Shown one piece after another: positions 6,094 to 7,098 of a DNA stretch of 7,098 bases (position 1 is the first letter of the stretch; each line of letters opens with the position of its first letter). The stretch covers positions 1-7,098 of the forward strand of contig CAYYNP010000416.1 of assembly GCA_964472545.1 (NCBI GenBank), given 5' to 3'. Under the pieces are notes generated by a model, which searched no databases, was not told where the DNA came from, and worked only from the letters and a program-made list of their open reading frames with translations. The translations under genes were made by a program, and so were the position numbers. The stretch comes from CAYYNP01 sp964472545 (GTDB lineage: Bacteria; Planctomycetota; Planctomycetia; Pirellulales; Thermoguttaceae).

Positions 6094-6993
6094 ATGAGCC
6101 GAATCCTCACCGTCGTTCTCTGTGAAAGCCGTGGCAAAGACCCGCAGCCGTCGCCGCTGCAAAAGGAACTGACCGCCGCGCTGGCCGGCCGAGCCGGCGT
6201 CGCGCTTCGGATCCTGCCGCATCTCTACGATCTGGCGCCCGAAGGACCCGGCATGGAGTTTCTCCGCGGCATCTCCGGCGATCTGATCGTGGCCGTGTCG
6301 CTCTATTCCCGGGCGGCCCGCTGGCTGCTTGCGGCCAACGGGATCGAAGGTCGTGTGGGCCGATCGCCGCTGGCAGCGGACGCGGAATCGGAATCGGCCG
6401 ACAGCCCGTCTGGGGACGGGAACCAGCGGACGATCTGGTGCTTCGACCTTCGCCAGCATATCGACGCAGCGGCGTTGTTGAAGGAAATCGAGCGTATCGC
6501 AGCAGAAGCCGCCGATGCGCCGGGCGACTCGGTCGATTCCGGTACGGCAGCCGCCGGCCCGCAAGAAGCTCGCATCGACGAGCAGACGCAGTTCCGCTGG
6601 TATCCGGTGGTCGACTACGATCGCTGTGAGAACTGTCTGGAGTGTTTGAACTTTTGTCTGTTCGGCGTATTCAACGTCGACGAATCCGGCCAACTCTTCA
6701 TCGAGCAGCCCGACGCCTGCCGCGACGGCTGCCCGGCGTGTGCCCGAGTGTGTCCGTCCCAGGCGATCATCTTCCCCCACCACGCCACCCCCGCCATCGC
6801 CGGCGATTCGTCGGCCCCGGCCGAGACCTACAACCCCGGGCTGGTGCAACTCGCCCTAGGCTCCGGGCTCAATCCCCAGCAGTTGGCCAACGCCGAGCGG
6901 GACAAGGCGATCGCCGAACGCGACAAGGCGGCCGAAGACGGCGAAGACGCGTTGGACCGGCTGGTGGATGAGTTGGATGAGGCGGATTTGTAG
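6094..6993 (+). CDS. Two-[4Fe-4S] ferredoxin-like protein with extra N-terminal domain
   Basis: This protein of 299 residues is far longer than a plain bacterial ferredoxin. Residues 4-90 form an alpha/beta-looking domain (ILTVVLCESRG, GDLIVAVSLYSRAARWLLAANGI) of no family I can name. Polar, probably flexible stretches follow at 91-112 and 139-165. The iron-sulfur part has C178-x2-C181-x2-C184-x3-C188 and C209-x3-C213-x2-C216-x3-C220-P. The first motif lacks the usual proline after its last cysteine, and the second has one extra residue between its first two cysteines. Eight ligands should hold two [4Fe-4S] clusters for electron transfer. The end is charged and helical, with the heptad AERDKAI/AERDKAA (267-280) and an acidic tail. 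No signal peptide is seen, so it is cytoplasmic, unlike the lipoprotein encoded seven bases upstream. No strong ribosome site precedes the ATG, which suggests coupling to that gene. Redox partner unknown. Confidence 0.9.
   Translation: MSRILTVVLCESRGKDPQPSPLQKELTAALAGRAGVALRILPHLYDLAPEGPGMEFLRGISGDLIVAVSLYSRAARWLLAANGIEGRVGRSPLAADAESESADSPSGDGNQRTIWCFDLRQHIDAAALLKEIERIAAEAADAPGDSVDSGTAAAGPQEARIDEQTQFRWYPVVDYDRCENCLECLNFCLFGVFNVDESGQLFIEQPDACRDGCPACARVCPSQAIIFPHHATPAIAGDSSAPAETYNPGLVQLALGSGLNPQQLANAERDKAIAERDKAAEDGEDALDRLVDELDEADL
6892..6933 (+). repeat. Two 21-bp units coding the heptads AERDKAI and AERDKAA
   Basis: Two adjacent 21-base in-frame units (6892-6912 and 6913-6933) lie near the 3' end of the ferredoxin-like gene. 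They share 16 of 21 bases and encode nearly the same heptad, consistent with a short duplication within a charged helical tail. Confidence 0.7.
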
Positions 6994-7028
6994 AGGTCTC
7001 CACTGGGCGACGGCAGTTGGTGTGAGGG

Positions 7029-7098
7029 TGGCTGGGGCATAGCGCAGCGGTGCCCCAGGAGTGGAAATCTGGGGCACGGCTCCGCTATGCCCCAGCCA
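7029..7098. repeat. 70-bp near-perfect inverted repeat
   Basis: Two 30-base arms (7029-7058 and 7069-7098) are reverse complements at 28 of 30 positions and flank a 10-base loop (7059-7068). Each arm also contains its own small inverted repeat, CTGGGGCA and TGCCCCAG, around an 11-base centre. The DNA or RNA could therefore fold either as one long hairpin or as two short ones. It begins 35 bases after the stop of the ferredoxin-like gene, so in a transcript it could end or stabilise the message, although no T-run is visible and the right flank is outside the window. The sequence style resembles dispersed TGGGGCA-type repeats that I associate with planctomycete genomes; this recollection is unverified. 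Confidence 0.85.

Noticed and set aside
5956..6849. Minus-strand open frame (297 codons) opposite the ferredoxin-like gene
   Set aside because: Antisense shadow of a gene with two cysteine cluster motifs; no domain or ribosome site seen in the antisense product.

Overview
The window is GC-rich and densely coded, and reads as chromosomal DNA from a bacterium, most likely a planctomycete (Pirellulales-like). That assignment is inference. It rests on an exported PQQ-type beta-propeller protein whose N-terminus carries a W-P-x-F-R-G-N-G-x-x-x-G-V-S motif, on a secreted DUF4139-like protein, on two cytoplasmic proteins that look like lineage-restricted conserved hypotheticals, and on a large TGGGGCA-rich inverted repeat of a style I associate with planctomycete genomes. 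No rRNA, tRNA, CRISPR array, insertion sequence or phage gene was seen.

Layout. The left half is read on the minus strand. A 219-residue protein of unknown function (3396-4055) overlaps by four bases the GTG start of a complete SNF2-family helicase/translocase (1570-3399). After a 227-bp gap comes a secreted DUF4139-like protein (1-1342), whose C-terminus lies beyond the left edge. This partial gene is the main coding region of the first 1.3 kb. The right half is read on the plus strand from a divergent intergenic region (4056-4328). It holds a 161-residue helical protein of unknown function (4329-4814), a probable lipoprotein with an eight-bladed beta-propeller (4887-6086), and, seven bases later, a two-cluster ferredoxin-like protein with an extra N-terminal domain (6094-6993). 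The window ends exactly on a 70-bp near-perfect inverted repeat (7029-7098) just downstream of the ferredoxin-like gene.

How the genes may work together. The SNF2 protein and its overlapping partner are almost certainly co-translated, and this pair is the best candidate here for an undescribed two-component unit: a DNA-translocating motor plus a small partner with no recognised fold. The plus-strand genes are tightly spaced and probably co-transcribed, but they join a cytoplasmic helical protein, a membrane-anchored propeller and an iron-sulfur protein, and the sequence alone does not show a shared pathway. The main unusual features are the GTGA overlap, an expanded 15-bp tandem repeat at the SNF2 C-terminus, cysteines recurring at equivalent propeller positions, a C-x3-C spacing in the second ferredoxin motif, and the terminal inverted repeat. 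I do not see a clear-cut defence system or other spectacular locus.
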